This document shows positions 51,041-59,717 of a stretch of 64,000 bases of DNA, piece after piece; positions within the stretch are counted from its first letter, which is position 1, and every line of letters begins with the position of its first letter. Made by a program: the position numbers and the translations under genes. The notes beneath the pieces were generated by a model. That model saw only the letters and a program-made list of their open reading frames with translations, had not been told where the DNA came from and searched no databases. The DNA comes from Flavobacteriaceae bacterium UBA1903 (GTDB taxonomy: Bacteria; Bacteroidota; Bacteroidia; Flavobacteriales; Flavobacteriaceae), in contig DDGL01000014.1 of the NCBI GenBank assembly GCA_002337605.1, forward strand, positions 71,693 to 135,692, written 5' to 3'.

Positions 51041-52705
51041 TTAAAAGTGCCTAACAATAATTTTTTTTGTAATGGTATCGCCACTATCTGAATCGGTAAG
51101 CTGCAAGAAGTAAACTCCTTCTTTAAATTGTGTAACGCTAATCCTGTTATTGGTATCCTGAAGTTGTCCTATCGACACCAACTTGCCTACCACATCATAC
51201 ATGTCATACCGAAGGTTAGGGTATTTGTTATTAATTATAGTAATAAAATCACTTGTGGGGTTAGGATAAATTTGCAGTTCCCCCACAAATTCATTGTCCA
51301 CAACATTAAGCAGGTTGCTTAATGTTTCAACAGTCATTGTTCCCGTATCCATAGGGTCCAGCCAATCTTTTAATCTTTTTGCCGGAGTATTTCCAGCATC
51401 CCAGGCAATTCCAAAACGCCCATACACATCATATTCATTATTCCCTTCGGTACCGTTACAAAATGCTTGCCCGGCATACAGTTGCCCAATCACCTTTCCA
51501 TTTTCATTAAATAACGGACTTCCAGAAGATCCGCTTTCTGTAGTTCCCAGTTCCCAGCCATTGCCAGTACCCACCGAGCCACCTCCTATTAACCACACGT
51601 CTACATTGCCTGCTTTTTCTTTAACAGCACCAGAGTTATCTCTGCAAACTTTCATAATATCTCCATTGGGATGATGTATTCCAACTTCAAAATCCGGGTC
51701 TTCATCGGTTGCGTTCCAGCCAGCGAAGGCAATATCCCAACTTTCCGGGATAGGGTTTACAAGTTCTACCAATGCAAAATCGGTTTGTGTGTCAGCAGCA
51801 CGAACAGCAACCCCACTTAATGTAAAATTATTGGTAACCTGAGCAGTATCGTCTCCTGTACCACAAACAGGACTAGGACTCATCCAGTTAAACCGAATGG
51901 ACCAAAGTGCAGGATTGCTTCCTTGCAAGCAGTGATTTGCTGTTAATAAGTAGGGTTTTTTATCGTTTTCAGCATTATTTAGCAGCACCGAAGAACATAA
52001 GTATCCGTTTCCAAGGTTGAGCAAAGCAACAGCCTTTTTTACAACATCTTTTGTCGCGTCAAAATCTGCTCCCACAGAGCAATTCACATCATAATTACAA
52101 TCTCCCGAGTCATTAAGCCCCCGTGTCGCTTTCTCTGCAAATTGGTTTACGGCGCCCATCCTATACCCGTGAACAATACTTCCAATCTCAACGTTAAACG
52201 GCTCGTTTATGTGTGCGGGTTCATAATACTCTATCCATAGTTCTTCACCATTAATAAACCAGGACCCTAAGGTATTGTCATCACGATTATCAAGTTTTGT
52301 ATATGCTTTGGAGAGATCATCTTTGTCGCCACTAAAAAGTTGCAGTCGTGTCTCAGAGGGAAGGTAGAACTTACTAAAATTCACGCTCAGATTCATAGCA
52401 TCCTGAGCTATCACAGCCATCTGCCATATCTTATCCCCGTTCTCTAAAACGGTACGTTTGCCATCATTTTTTATATCTACCATCAACGCTCTTTCCACAC
52501 CGTATCGCCAGGGTTGCGATTTATCCAGATCGTTTATAAGATCTTCTGCTTTTAATGTGGCTATATCCAGTGGGGGAAGTACTATTGGATGTATATTGGT
52601 TTCGATATTTTGAGACCAGCTAACAGGAACACTTTCTCCAGATCCCTGAGCGAAAAATGGCAGTGAAAGCAACGATAAAAACACTAGAAGTAGGTGTTTT
52701 TTCAT
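51041..52705 (-). CDS. Secreted trypsin-like serine protease with T9SS sorting domain
   Basis: A 554-residue exported protease related to lysyl endopeptidase-type trypsin folds. The signal peptide is residues 1-20 (MKKHLLLVFLSLLSLPFFAQ). The catalytic His is in PYLLTANHCLQGS, the Asp in TQTDFALVELVNP, and the Ser in TTESGSSGSPLFN. Several Cys may form disulfides. An N-terminal 180-residue region precedes the protease. The C-terminus is a type A T9SS domain (ELQIYPNPTSDFITI, EGVYFLQLTD, TITKKIIVRHF). The start at 52705 places the signal peptide first. Confidence 0.9.
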   Translation of the reverse strand: MKKHLLLVFLSLLSLPFFAQGSGESVPVSWSQNIETNIHPIVLPPLDIATLKAEDLINDLDKSQPWRYGVERALMVDIKNDGKRTVLENGDKIWQMAVIAQDAMNLSVNFSKFYLPSETRLQLFSGDKDDLSKAYTKLDNRDDNTLGSWFINGEELWIEYYEPAHINEPFNVEIGSIVHGYRMGAVNQFAEKATRGLNDSGDCNYDVNCSVGADFDATKDVVKKAVALLNLGNGYLCSSVLLNNAENDKKPYLLTANHCLQGSNPALWSIRFNWMSPSPVCGTGDDTAQVTNNFTLSGVAVRAADTQTDFALVELVNPIPESWDIAFAGWNATDEDPDFEVGIHHPNGDIMKVCRDNSGAVKEKAGNVDVWLIGGGSVGTGNGWELGTTESGSSGSPLFNENGKVIGQLYAGQAFCNGTEGNNEYDVYGRFGIAWDAGNTPAKRLKDWLDPMDTGTMTVETLSNLLNVVDNEFVGELQIYPNPTSDFITIINNKYPNLRYDMYDVVGKLVSIGQLQDTNNRISVTQFKEGVYFLQLTDSDSGDTITKKIIVRHF

Positions 52706-52789
52706 ACTGAAATACAAGTTGTTAGTGGTATATCGAAACTAAGATACTAGAAAAATAGCTGATTTTAAAAATAAAATGGTATAAAACAA

Positions 52790-52816
52790 AAAATCCCGGG
52801 TAGTAGCCGGGATTTT
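52790..52816 (-). terminator. Intrinsic terminator of queA
   Basis: AAAATCCCGG (52790-52799) and CCGGGATTTT (52807-52816) form a 10-bp stem with a 7-nt loop; a T run follows on the minus strand. Confidence 0.85.
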
Positions 52817-52835
52817 AGAGGTGTTCTGTGAAGTA

Positions 52836-53885
52836 TTAGATAATTAGCATAGCGTCACCGTATGTATAAAAACGGTATTTTTCTTTAATAGCTTCCGCAT
52901 AGGCCTTCTTCATAAAATCGTGTCCGGCAAAAGCAGAAACCATCATCAATAATGTAGATTTTGGTGTGTGGAAGTTAGTCACCATCATATTGGCAATACT
53001 AAAATCGTATGGAGGAAAAATAAATTTATTGGTCCACCCTTCGTAATCGTTCAATGTTGCATTTGACGAAACTGAGCTTTCTAACGCTCTCATCACCGTG
53101 GTTCCTACGGCACACACACGTCTTTTTTGCGCAATTCCTTCGTTAATAATTGAAACAGCGTCTTTTGCTATCGCAATTTCTTCGCTATCCATTTTGTGTT
53201 TTGATAGATCCTCAACCTCTACCGGGCTAAAGGTTCCCAAACCAACGTGCAAGGTAACTTCAGCGAAATTAACGCCTTTGATCTCCAGTCGCTTTAACAA
53301 ATGCTTTGAGAAGTGAAGTCCTGCCGTTGGAGCAGCAACAGCCCCTTCTTTTTTAGCAAAGATGGTCTGGTATCGTTCAGCATCTTCTGGCTCAACATCC
53401 CTTTTAATATACTTAGGCAGCGGGGTCTCACCAAGCTCAGTTAACTTGTTTCTAAACTCTTCATACGAACCGTCAAACAAAAATCTAAGGGTTCGTCCAC
53501 GGCTGGTGGTGTTGTCTATTACTTCGGCTACCAAAGATTCATCTTCACCAAAGTACAGTTTATTACCAATACGAATTTTACGTGCCGGATCTACCAACAC
53601 ATCCCATAAACGGGTTTCCGGGTTTAACTCACGTAGTAAGAATACCTCGATACGCGCCCCAGTTTTCTCCTTATTTCCGTACAATCTGGCAGGAAACACT
53701 TTGGTATTGTTTAACACCAATACATCATCTTCTTCAAAATAATCTATCAAATCCTTGAACATTTTGTGCTCGATGGTCTGCTCTTTTCGGTTTAAGACCA
53801 TTAGTCTGGCCTCGTCACGATTGGGCGCAGGATGTTCGGCCAAAAGCTCTTGTGGAAGGTTAAAACTGAAGTTCGATAATTTCAT
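52836..53885 (-). CDS. queA: S-adenosylmethionine:tRNA ribosyltransferase-isomerase
   Basis: A 349-residue enzyme of queuosine biosynthesis that transfers and isomerises the ribose of SAM to 7-aminomethyl-7-deazaguanine in tRNA. Family motifs are FNLPQELLAEHPAPNRDEAR, VLVLNNTKVFPARLYG, AVAAPTAGLHFS, EVTLHVGLGTFSPV and NFHTPKSTLLMMVSAFAG. MKLSNFSFNLP at 53885 is the right start: a longer in-frame version begins upstream of the predicted -7 box at 53920-53927. Confidence 0.96.
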   Translation of the reverse strand: MKLSNFSFNLPQELLAEHPAPNRDEARLMVLNRKEQTIEHKMFKDLIDYFEEDDVLVLNNTKVFPARLYGNKEKTGARIEVFLLRELNPETRLWDVLVDPARKIRIGNKLYFGEDESLVAEVIDNTTSRGRTLRFLFDGSYEEFRNKLTELGETPLPKYIKRDVEPEDAERYQTIFAKKEGAVAAPTAGLHFSKHLLKRLEIKGVNFAEVTLHVGLGTFSPVEVEDLSKHKMDSEEIAIAKDAVSIINEGIAQKRRVCAVGTTVMRALESSVSSNATLNDYEGWTNKFIFPPYDFSIANMMVTNFHTPKSTLLMMVSAFAGHDFMKKAYAEAIKEKYRFYTYGDAMLII

Positions 53886-53919
53886 TCCCATAGTGGTACA
53901 ATTTTGTTGTAAAAAGTGG

Positions 53920-53927
53920 CAAATATA
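53920..53927 (-). promoter_or_regulatory. -7 element of queA
   Basis: TATATTTG on the minus strand, an exact consensus match, gives a leader of about 30 nt to the ATG at 53885. Confidence 0.6.
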
Positions 53928-54024
53928 CAACCTCAACATAGGGGTTGTCAAGTAAATGGACGATTATCTTTTGGTTTTATTGGTTTTATCCCTCAACTCC
54001 ACTTTGAATACCGTTTTACGAGCT

Positions 54025-55254
54025 CTATTTCTGTACTGAAATTCCAACAGCCTTCATATCTTCCCAGAACGTGGGGAACGATTTTGATACCACTTCGGCA
54101 TCGTTAATATGCAGTGTTGTTTTAAGCGCTAGCGGAGCAAATGCCATTGCCATACGGTGATCGTTGTAGGTGTCTATAGCGACACCATCTTGTATAGCTT
54201 CGGAACGACTTACAAGAAGGGTATCTTCCGTAATAACTACCTTCGCTCCTAACTTCTCTAGTTCTATTTTAAGCGCTAGGAGGCGGTCGGTTTCTTTAAT
54301 TTTTAGCGTGTGTAATCCTGTAAGCTCACAGCCAATTCCCAACCCAAAGCAAGTTACCGCAAGGGTCTGTGCAATATCCGGGGTGTTGGAGAGGTTTGCT
54401 TTAAAAACTGTTGGTCTACCTGTTTTTATTTTTTGAAGGGTGATGGCAGGCACTTCAGTATGAAAGCTGGTTTGCACCCCAAGTGTTTCATACAATTGGA
54501 CTAACGCACTATCGCCTTGTAAACTTTCCGTTTTATAACTTGTTAGCTGTATGCTTTTTTTATCTGAAAGCGCAACCAAACTATAAAAATACGAAGCCGA
54601 ACTCCAATCACTTTCCACTGTAACCACAGTGTTATCCACTGCTGCCAGAGGACGTACCGTAATTGTATTATTCATAAAATGAAACGAAACTCCTAGTTGT
54701 TCTAGCAAAGAAAGTGTCATTTCAATATAGGGCCGGGACGTGATCTCACCTGCCAGCGTTAACTCGAGTCCGTTGGGGAGTGAAGGAGCAATAAGCAACA
54801 GTGCCGAAATAAACTGACTGCTTACATCCGCCTTTAAAATCACTTTATGCTTTTTTAGTTTTTTTCCTTTGATCTTTAGGGGTGGAAAGCCTTCTTTTTT
54901 AGAGTAGGTAATAGCTGCACCCAGGCTTCGCAGCGCATCTACCAGGATACCTATAGGACGTTGCTGCATACGTTCGCTCCCTGTTAACACTACTTCAGCC
55001 CCTTCCTTTGCTGAAAAATAAGCGGTCAAAAAACGCATGGCCGTTCCAGCGTGATGTATATCTATAGTTTCATCCGGGGAGTTTAATGCTTTTTGAAGTA
55101 CCTCACTATCGTCACTTCTGGAAGCATTTTCAATGTTTAGATCAGGGTATAGTGCCTGAAGAATGAGCAACCTGTTGGTTTCGCTTTTGGAGCCAGTAAT
55201 TTGCAACGCAGCTTCAGTTATTTCTTCTGAAGATTTGGAAAGACCTAGTTTCAT
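54025..55254 (-). CDS. aroA: 3-phosphoshikimate 1-carboxyvinyltransferase (EPSP synthase)
   Basis: A 409-residue shikimate-pathway enzyme joining shikimate 3-phosphate and PEP, cytoplasmic. Seen: ITGSKSETNRLLILQALY, HHAGTAMRFLTAYF, ADVSSQFISALLLIAPSLP, VESDWSSASYFY, LKIKETDRLLALKIELEKLG and TYNDHRMAMAFAPLAL. The ATG at 55254 overlaps the TGA of the upstream gene (ATGA), indicating coupling; an open frame extending further upstream lacks family similarity. The sequence begins KLGLSKSSEEITEAA, without a signal. Confidence 0.95.
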   Translation of the reverse strand: MKLGLSKSSEEITEAALQITGSKSETNRLLILQALYPDLNIENASRSDDSEVLQKALNSPDETIDIHHAGTAMRFLTAYFSAKEGAEVVLTGSERMQQRPIGILVDALRSLGAAITYSKKEGFPPLKIKGKKLKKHKVILKADVSSQFISALLLIAPSLPNGLELTLAGEITSRPYIEMTLSLLEQLGVSFHFMNNTITVRPLAAVDNTVVTVESDWSSASYFYSLVALSDKKSIQLTSYKTESLQGDSALVQLYETLGVQTSFHTEVPAITLQKIKTGRPTVFKANLSNTPDIAQTLAVTCFGLGIGCELTGLHTLKIKETDRLLALKIELEKLGAKVVITEDTLLVSRSEAIQDGVAIDTYNDHRMAMAFAPLALKTTLHINDAEVVSKSFPTFWEDMKAVGISVQK

Positions 55255-55493
55255 TTTCTGTAGTCTTGTTCTTTTAACTTTCTCCAAAACTTTGCATAGG
55301 TAATGGCAAAACCGCAAATAAGACCAGCCCCCAACAACGTTATGATGCTTTTAAAAGTAGTTACTCTTTCCAGGAAAATTTCAGAAAAACCCAACGAAAT
55401 TCCTTGCACCAAAATGAGCACTACCATGTAAATAAGACTTAGTATCACAACCGATTTCCAGAACCCCTTGTGGGTAATTACTCGTGTAAACAT
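55251..55493 (-). CDS. Small two-helix membrane protein
   Basis: An 80-residue inner-membrane protein with two predicted transmembrane helices (about residues 14-33, VVILSLIYMVVLILVQGISL, and 46-66, FKSIITLLGAGLICGFAIT) and a basic C-terminus. No function is recognised. It overlaps mazG-like and aroA reading frames by 1 and 4 nt, so all three form an operon. Confidence 0.75.
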   Translation of the reverse strand: MFTRVITHKGFWKSVVILSLIYMVVLILVQGISLGFSEIFLERVTTFKSIITLLGAGLICGFAITYAKFWRKLKEQDYRK

Positions 55494-55819
55494 TATTTCA
55501 GTTTTTGATTGTTATGATGTCTGTCATGGTCACGCTTGGTTTTCAGGTCTAGTTTTGCATCGAAAGCAGCTTGTAAGTCTACGCCTGTCTGGTTGGCAAG
55601 ACAGAGTACTACAAAAACAACATCGGCCAGTTCTTCGCCCAGATCTTTCTTTTTATCGCTTTCCTTTTCGCTTTGCTCCCCGTATCTGCGGGCAATGATG
55701 CGGGCTACTTCGCCTACTTCTTCGGTGAGTTGTGCCATATTGGTAAGCTCATCGAAATAGCGAACGCCGTGTTCCTTAATCCAGATATCTACTGCTTTCT
55801 GGGCGTCTTGAATGTTCAT
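55493..55819 (-). CDS. MazG-like nucleotide pyrophosphohydrolase
   Basis: A 108-residue protein of the all-alpha NTP pyrophosphatase superfamily. The metal-binding motif EExxE...ExxD is in QLTEEVGEVARIIARRYGEQ and DLGEELADVVFVVLCLANQ. Single-domain MazG-like proteins hydrolyse nucleoside triphosphates to monophosphates, often for house-cleaning of damaged nucleotides; the substrate cannot be read from sequence. It sits 3 nt after the DUF3857 gene end and is probably cotranscribed. Confidence 0.9.
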   Translation of the reverse strand: MNIQDAQKAVDIWIKEHGVRYFDELTNMAQLTEEVGEVARIIARRYGEQSEKESDKKKDLGEELADVVFVVLCLANQTGVDLQAAFDAKLDLKTKRDHDRHHNNQKLK

Positions 55820-55822
55820 GGG

Positions 55823-57856
55823 TTAGATTTTTGTCAATACAATTTTCTCTTTTTCCTTCTCCGTAATTTGTGTAAACATGCCCTTTACATATTCATAATC
55901 CAGGGGAAGGATGATAGGCGTATTAATATCTAAAGATACGGCTAATTGCAACATCCCGGGAGTTTCCTGCAGCAAATAGGAGTAACTGCCTGTGTTGTTT
56001 GCCAGGTCTGCTTTAATGCCTTGCGGCATAGATTTTACTTTGTACCCTTCAGGGATTTTAATAGAGATGTTGTACTTCTGTGATTTCGGGTATTCAAAAA
56101 AGATAGGATATGCTCTTTTATCGTCTTTAAACGGGTTTTCCGTTTGTGCAAAAAACAACATGGGAGAAATATATAAATCGCCCGCAATCTCTTCTACCAG
56201 CGAGTTACTGGTTGCGGTATAACTAATACTCATATTCTCCTTAGTACTCTCCAGGTCATTCGCTTTAAACTCAGTAATTTTTACAGCTTCATCGCCTGTA
56301 TCTATAGCGCTTATCTGGCTTTCCGTATTGGTATGTGCGTAGTTGCTTCTGTACTCTTTTGCAAAATGAGCTCCTTTACGTTCGCGAACCTTCGCCATTA
56401 CCTCATCACCCTCTATCGTTGCCTGAACGTACGTAAGCTTTTTAGATACGTAGCCCGGGTACAGTCCAACCCAGTCCGATGTGCCGTCAGGACGAATTAA
56501 CCTGCCCTGCCAGTTCATAGCACGTTCCGGAAGCATGTTTATACCTGCGAACGGATCGGTTCCATCCAGCACATACATTTTTCCATTGGCATTTACTGCG
56601 GCTATTACATAGTTAAACCCTTCCCGGGTTGGGTATACAGGAATTCCGTTTTCCTTTGTGCTTACCAGAACCGGGTAGGCACTCAGCCCTGCCTGCTGTA
56701 ACATAGAGACCAGCATTAGATTAATATCTCCCACATTTCCAGTTCCTTCTTTGTAAGCTTTTTTCACGCCATTTTCCGGGAAAAAGCCAACGTATTCGTT
56801 CCAGGCTACTTTAGACTTCACCAGTGTAAGAACCTTCGTCATCTTTTCTTCGTCTGAAGTTGCTCCTGCGAGAGCAGCATCTAAATCGATTTGATAATAA
56901 TCACTTTTCTTAATTTCGTTTATAAAATCATCGCTTTCGTATAAGCTTTTTGAAACGGCTTCCCAGGTGGTTGCATATCTTTTTGGAACGCCTCCCGGAT
57001 CGTTTATCATTGATAATTCCCAGAGAGAACGGGCTTGGTAGTTTTGAAGATTATCTATAAACAGTTCCTTTTTTAATGGTGGCACACTGCTCTCTTCCAG
57101 TAAGTAAATGTTCTCTTTATAGGTATATTCATTTCCTTTAAAAGTTCCATTGTTTCCTTGTTTTCCTCTAAACCCCTCATTATAATTTACAGTCCCCAAA
57201 CCACTTTTACCGCGTATAGTTACTTTCTTTTGTTTAGAGTCCTGGCTAAAAGAATAAGCGATACCTGCCTTTGGGTTGGATTGAATATTGTATACATAGT
57301 ACTCCGGGATCCTCAATTCTACAAGTTCTTTATTAATTGGGATAGTATATTGTAGGTCGATATCAGAAATCCTAGAAAAGGGTGATATTATTGTGTATTC
57401 ATATTCAATCACACTTCCTTCTTTTATAGCTGGCATTGTAAATTTATTATTTACTCTATATTTATTAAGTCGTTCTTCGAACTGCCCACTTTTTTGAAGT
57501 TTTTCCTTTTTTACAGAGCCATCAACCAAGTTGTATGTTACTCCTTTAACATCAAAGTTTTCTCTATCGCTTCCGCTATCGTACACTATATAATTTCTAG
57601 TGGCCCAATCAAAACCTTGTTTAGTATAAATTTTAATACGCTCGTGAACTGTTACAGTTTGCATAAAGCCTTCTCCCTGTGTGTAATCGAACTTTACCTT
57701 ATAATCACGATACAGCACCGTAGCATCTGCTTCGGGATAGCTGGCGTTTTGTTTTTCGGCGAGTTCTTCTTTGGAAACTTTGCCGTATTTAAAGTTTTGG
57801 GCTGTTAAGCTTGCTGAAATAATTAAGAAAAATACTAGTAGGTACTTAGGTTGCAT
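55823..57856 (-). CDS. Exported DUF3857/transglutaminase-like protein lacking catalytic Cys (array member 4)
   Basis: A 677-residue exported protein with a signal peptide (MQPKYLLVFFLIISASLTAQ). An N-terminal DUF3857 beta-sandwich domain covers about residues 40-270 and a transglutaminase-like fold about 320-440. The catalytic Cys site reads NVGDINLMLVSML, with I378 in place of Cys, and the His position is FNYVIAAV, without His; the Asp region LDGTDPF remains. The C-terminus ends EKIVLTKI, a tail shared by all four array members. It is likely a binding or scaffold protein rather than an enzyme. Confidence 0.8.
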   Translation of the reverse strand: MQPKYLLVFFLIISASLTAQNFKYGKVSKEELAEKQNASYPEADATVLYRDYKVKFDYTQGEGFMQTVTVHERIKIYTKQGFDWATRNYIVYDSGSDRENFDVKGVTYNLVDGSVKKEKLQKSGQFEERLNKYRVNNKFTMPAIKEGSVIEYEYTIISPFSRISDIDLQYTIPINKELVELRIPEYYVYNIQSNPKAGIAYSFSQDSKQKKVTIRGKSGLGTVNYNEGFRGKQGNNGTFKGNEYTYKENIYLLEESSVPPLKKELFIDNLQNYQARSLWELSMINDPGGVPKRYATTWEAVSKSLYESDDFINEIKKSDYYQIDLDAALAGATSDEEKMTKVLTLVKSKVAWNEYVGFFPENGVKKAYKEGTGNVGDINLMLVSMLQQAGLSAYPVLVSTKENGIPVYPTREGFNYVIAAVNANGKMYVLDGTDPFAGINMLPERAMNWQGRLIRPDGTSDWVGLYPGYVSKKLTYVQATIEGDEVMAKVRERKGAHFAKEYRSNYAHTNTESQISAIDTGDEAVKITEFKANDLESTKENMSISYTATSNSLVEEIAGDLYISPMLFFAQTENPFKDDKRAYPIFFEYPKSQKYNISIKIPEGYKVKSMPQGIKADLANNTGSYSYLLQETPGMLQLAVSLDINTPIILPLDYEYVKGMFTQITEKEKEKIVLTKI

Positions 57857-57863
57857 ACGATGG

Positions 57864-59717
57864 TTATTTTATTTTTGAGAGTACGATTTTAGATTTTGAG
57901 ATTTTTACAAATTCTCCATATAATGCCTGAAGAGCTGGATAATAATTGGCTGGTATTAAATAATGCTTAAACTCAAGTGAAAAAATTACCTGCAACTGGT
58001 TTGCTCGTTGCTGGATGTTAAATTGTAAGGCACTTATTCCCTCCTCCATTTTTACCATTTTTGCCTCCGGTAGACTTTCAATTGCATACCCATCAGGAAT
58101 TGTATAGTTAATTATGTATTTAAGAGTAGAGGGGTACTCCAGATCAATTGGGTACAACCTATTCTCTTCGTTAAATTTATTTTCCTTTAAACCCCATATT
58201 AAGAGCGGCTCAAAGTATAATTTTTCACCTATTTTTTCAACATAATCTGAATGTGTAAAGTCGAATGCAATAGAAATAGGTTTGTCAGGATTATCAACAT
58301 CTTTCGTTTCAAGATTCTCCACCTCAAATAAATCTATGTCATTCAAGGATTCTTCATAGGTTTCTTCTTTTAAATCCTGATAAAACTCCCGATGGTTCAA
58401 TGCCTGATAGTTCGTAAGTCTTCTTTTAACAGTTCCGCTAACCGATAACTCCTCAAGGTTTAAAGTAGCGTTGGCAATAGAGGTTATAGCAGATTGTTTT
58501 TTTAACGCAATAGGATATAAAAGGTGGCTGCCATCTTCAAAAATAATTAACCCTTTGTCATTTATATACCGTAAGGGAACTTGCCCAAAGGCTGCATTTT
58601 TTTGTGAACCATCCAGTAAGTATCTCTTACCATTAATTTTAATAGTAGCAAGAACCATGTTAAAGGCATTCACTTGTGGATACATAACCCAGCCTTTTCT
58701 TTTGGTAGCGACTAATATAGGGTCGGCTTTTAACCCAACAGACCTGAGCATATGTACTAACAGCAGGTTAATATCTCCCGAATCTCCTTTTTTATCTCTA
58801 TAGATTGTTTTTACGTACTCTGAACCACGGCTGTAGCCTTGATCCCACTCGATGGTTTCTTTTACATACCGGTCAATTTTTTTTGCAATTGCAAGGGTAT
58901 CGGCTTCATCTTTTAATAACTGTTGAAGATCTTTTTTATAGAGTGCATCTCCTTTCTTCAATTGTCTTCCAAACCACTCGGCATTTGCATAGCTTTTAGC
59001 AACGTTAGACCAGGTTTGTTGATACCCGGTACCGTGATGCTGCATTAAAATTTTTCCTCGGTGATTATTTACATTGGTTACAAAATTTTCTTTATTCAAC
59101 GGAGGTATGTCTTCGCCAATAAACAAGCTACTTGTTGCTTCGTCTACCCTGCGTATGGGTAATTTCACGTATTGGTTTTGACGGATGGAAAGGCTACCAG
59201 AGTACCCATTGTAAATCTTAAACCGCTGGTATTTAATAGGGAGTGAACTTTGGCTATAAAATTCCGAAAGACCTATAAAAGTAACTTTATATTTAATTTC
59301 AATAATCGATCCTTTTGTAACTCTGGGGAAGGTAAGTTTACTTATCTCCTCATCTTCTGAGACCTCTTCTTTAAAAATTCCGTCTTTGGAAACCTTTACC
59401 GTTTCAATTTTCCCATCTACCAAGTTATACGTAGCCGCTTTTAACCCCCTGATATTGTCAAACCTAATGATCCAGTCTGAATATTCAAACCCATCTGAAT
59501 TATAAATCTTGATACGTTCATGTACTTTTAGTGCATTTCCGTAAGCAAAGTCTATATCTCTATACAAAATGGCGGCGGGAACTTCAGGGAAAACCTCATC
59601 TGCTTTTTCTTCCAGTTCTGCTATCGTAACATCACCAAACTTCCTTTCTTGACCAGCAACTGACCAGCTTTGAAAACATATAAAAACTACGACTACTACT
59701 AATTTAAAGTGTATCAC
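57864..59717 (-). CDS. Exported DUF3857/transglutaminase-like protein lacking catalytic Cys (array member 3)
   Basis: A 617-residue paralogue with a signal peptide (MIHFKLVVVVVFICFQSWSVA). It has the DUF3857 domain (about 40-230) and the transglutaminase-like fold (about 260-370). The Cys site reads KKGDSGDINLLLVHML with I316, and AFNMVLATI lacks the His; the Asp region reads LLDGSQKNA. The C-terminus ends KSKIVLSKIK. Its start codon overlaps the upstream gene's stop by 4 nt. Confidence 0.8.
   Translation of the reverse strand: MIHFKLVVVVVFICFQSWSVAGQERKFGDVTIAELEEKADEVFPEVPAAILYRDIDFAYGNALKVHERIKIYNSDGFEYSDWIIRFDNIRGLKAATYNLVDGKIETVKVSKDGIFKEEVSEDEEISKLTFPRVTKGSIIEIKYKVTFIGLSEFYSQSSLPIKYQRFKIYNGYSGSLSIRQNQYVKLPIRRVDEATSSLFIGEDIPPLNKENFVTNVNNHRGKILMQHHGTGYQQTWSNVAKSYANAEWFGRQLKKGDALYKKDLQQLLKDEADTLAIAKKIDRYVKETIEWDQGYSRGSEYVKTIYRDKKGDSGDINLLLVHMLRSVGLKADPILVATKRKGWVMYPQVNAFNMVLATIKINGKRYLLDGSQKNAAFGQVPLRYINDKGLIIFEDGSHLLYPIALKKQSAITSIANATLNLEELSVSGTVKRRLTNYQALNHREFYQDLKEETYEESLNDIDLFEVENLETKDVDNPDKPISIAFDFTHSDYVEKIGEKLYFEPLLIWGLKENKFNEENRLYPIDLEYPSTLKYIINYTIPDGYAIESLPEAKMVKMEEGISALQFNIQQRANQLQVIFSLEFKHYLIPANYYPALQALYGEFVKISKSKIVLSKIK

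Noticed and set aside
53885..53951. Longer queA N-terminus starting at 53951
   Set aside because: The added residues have no family similarity and the start would lie upstream of the predicted -7 promoter element.
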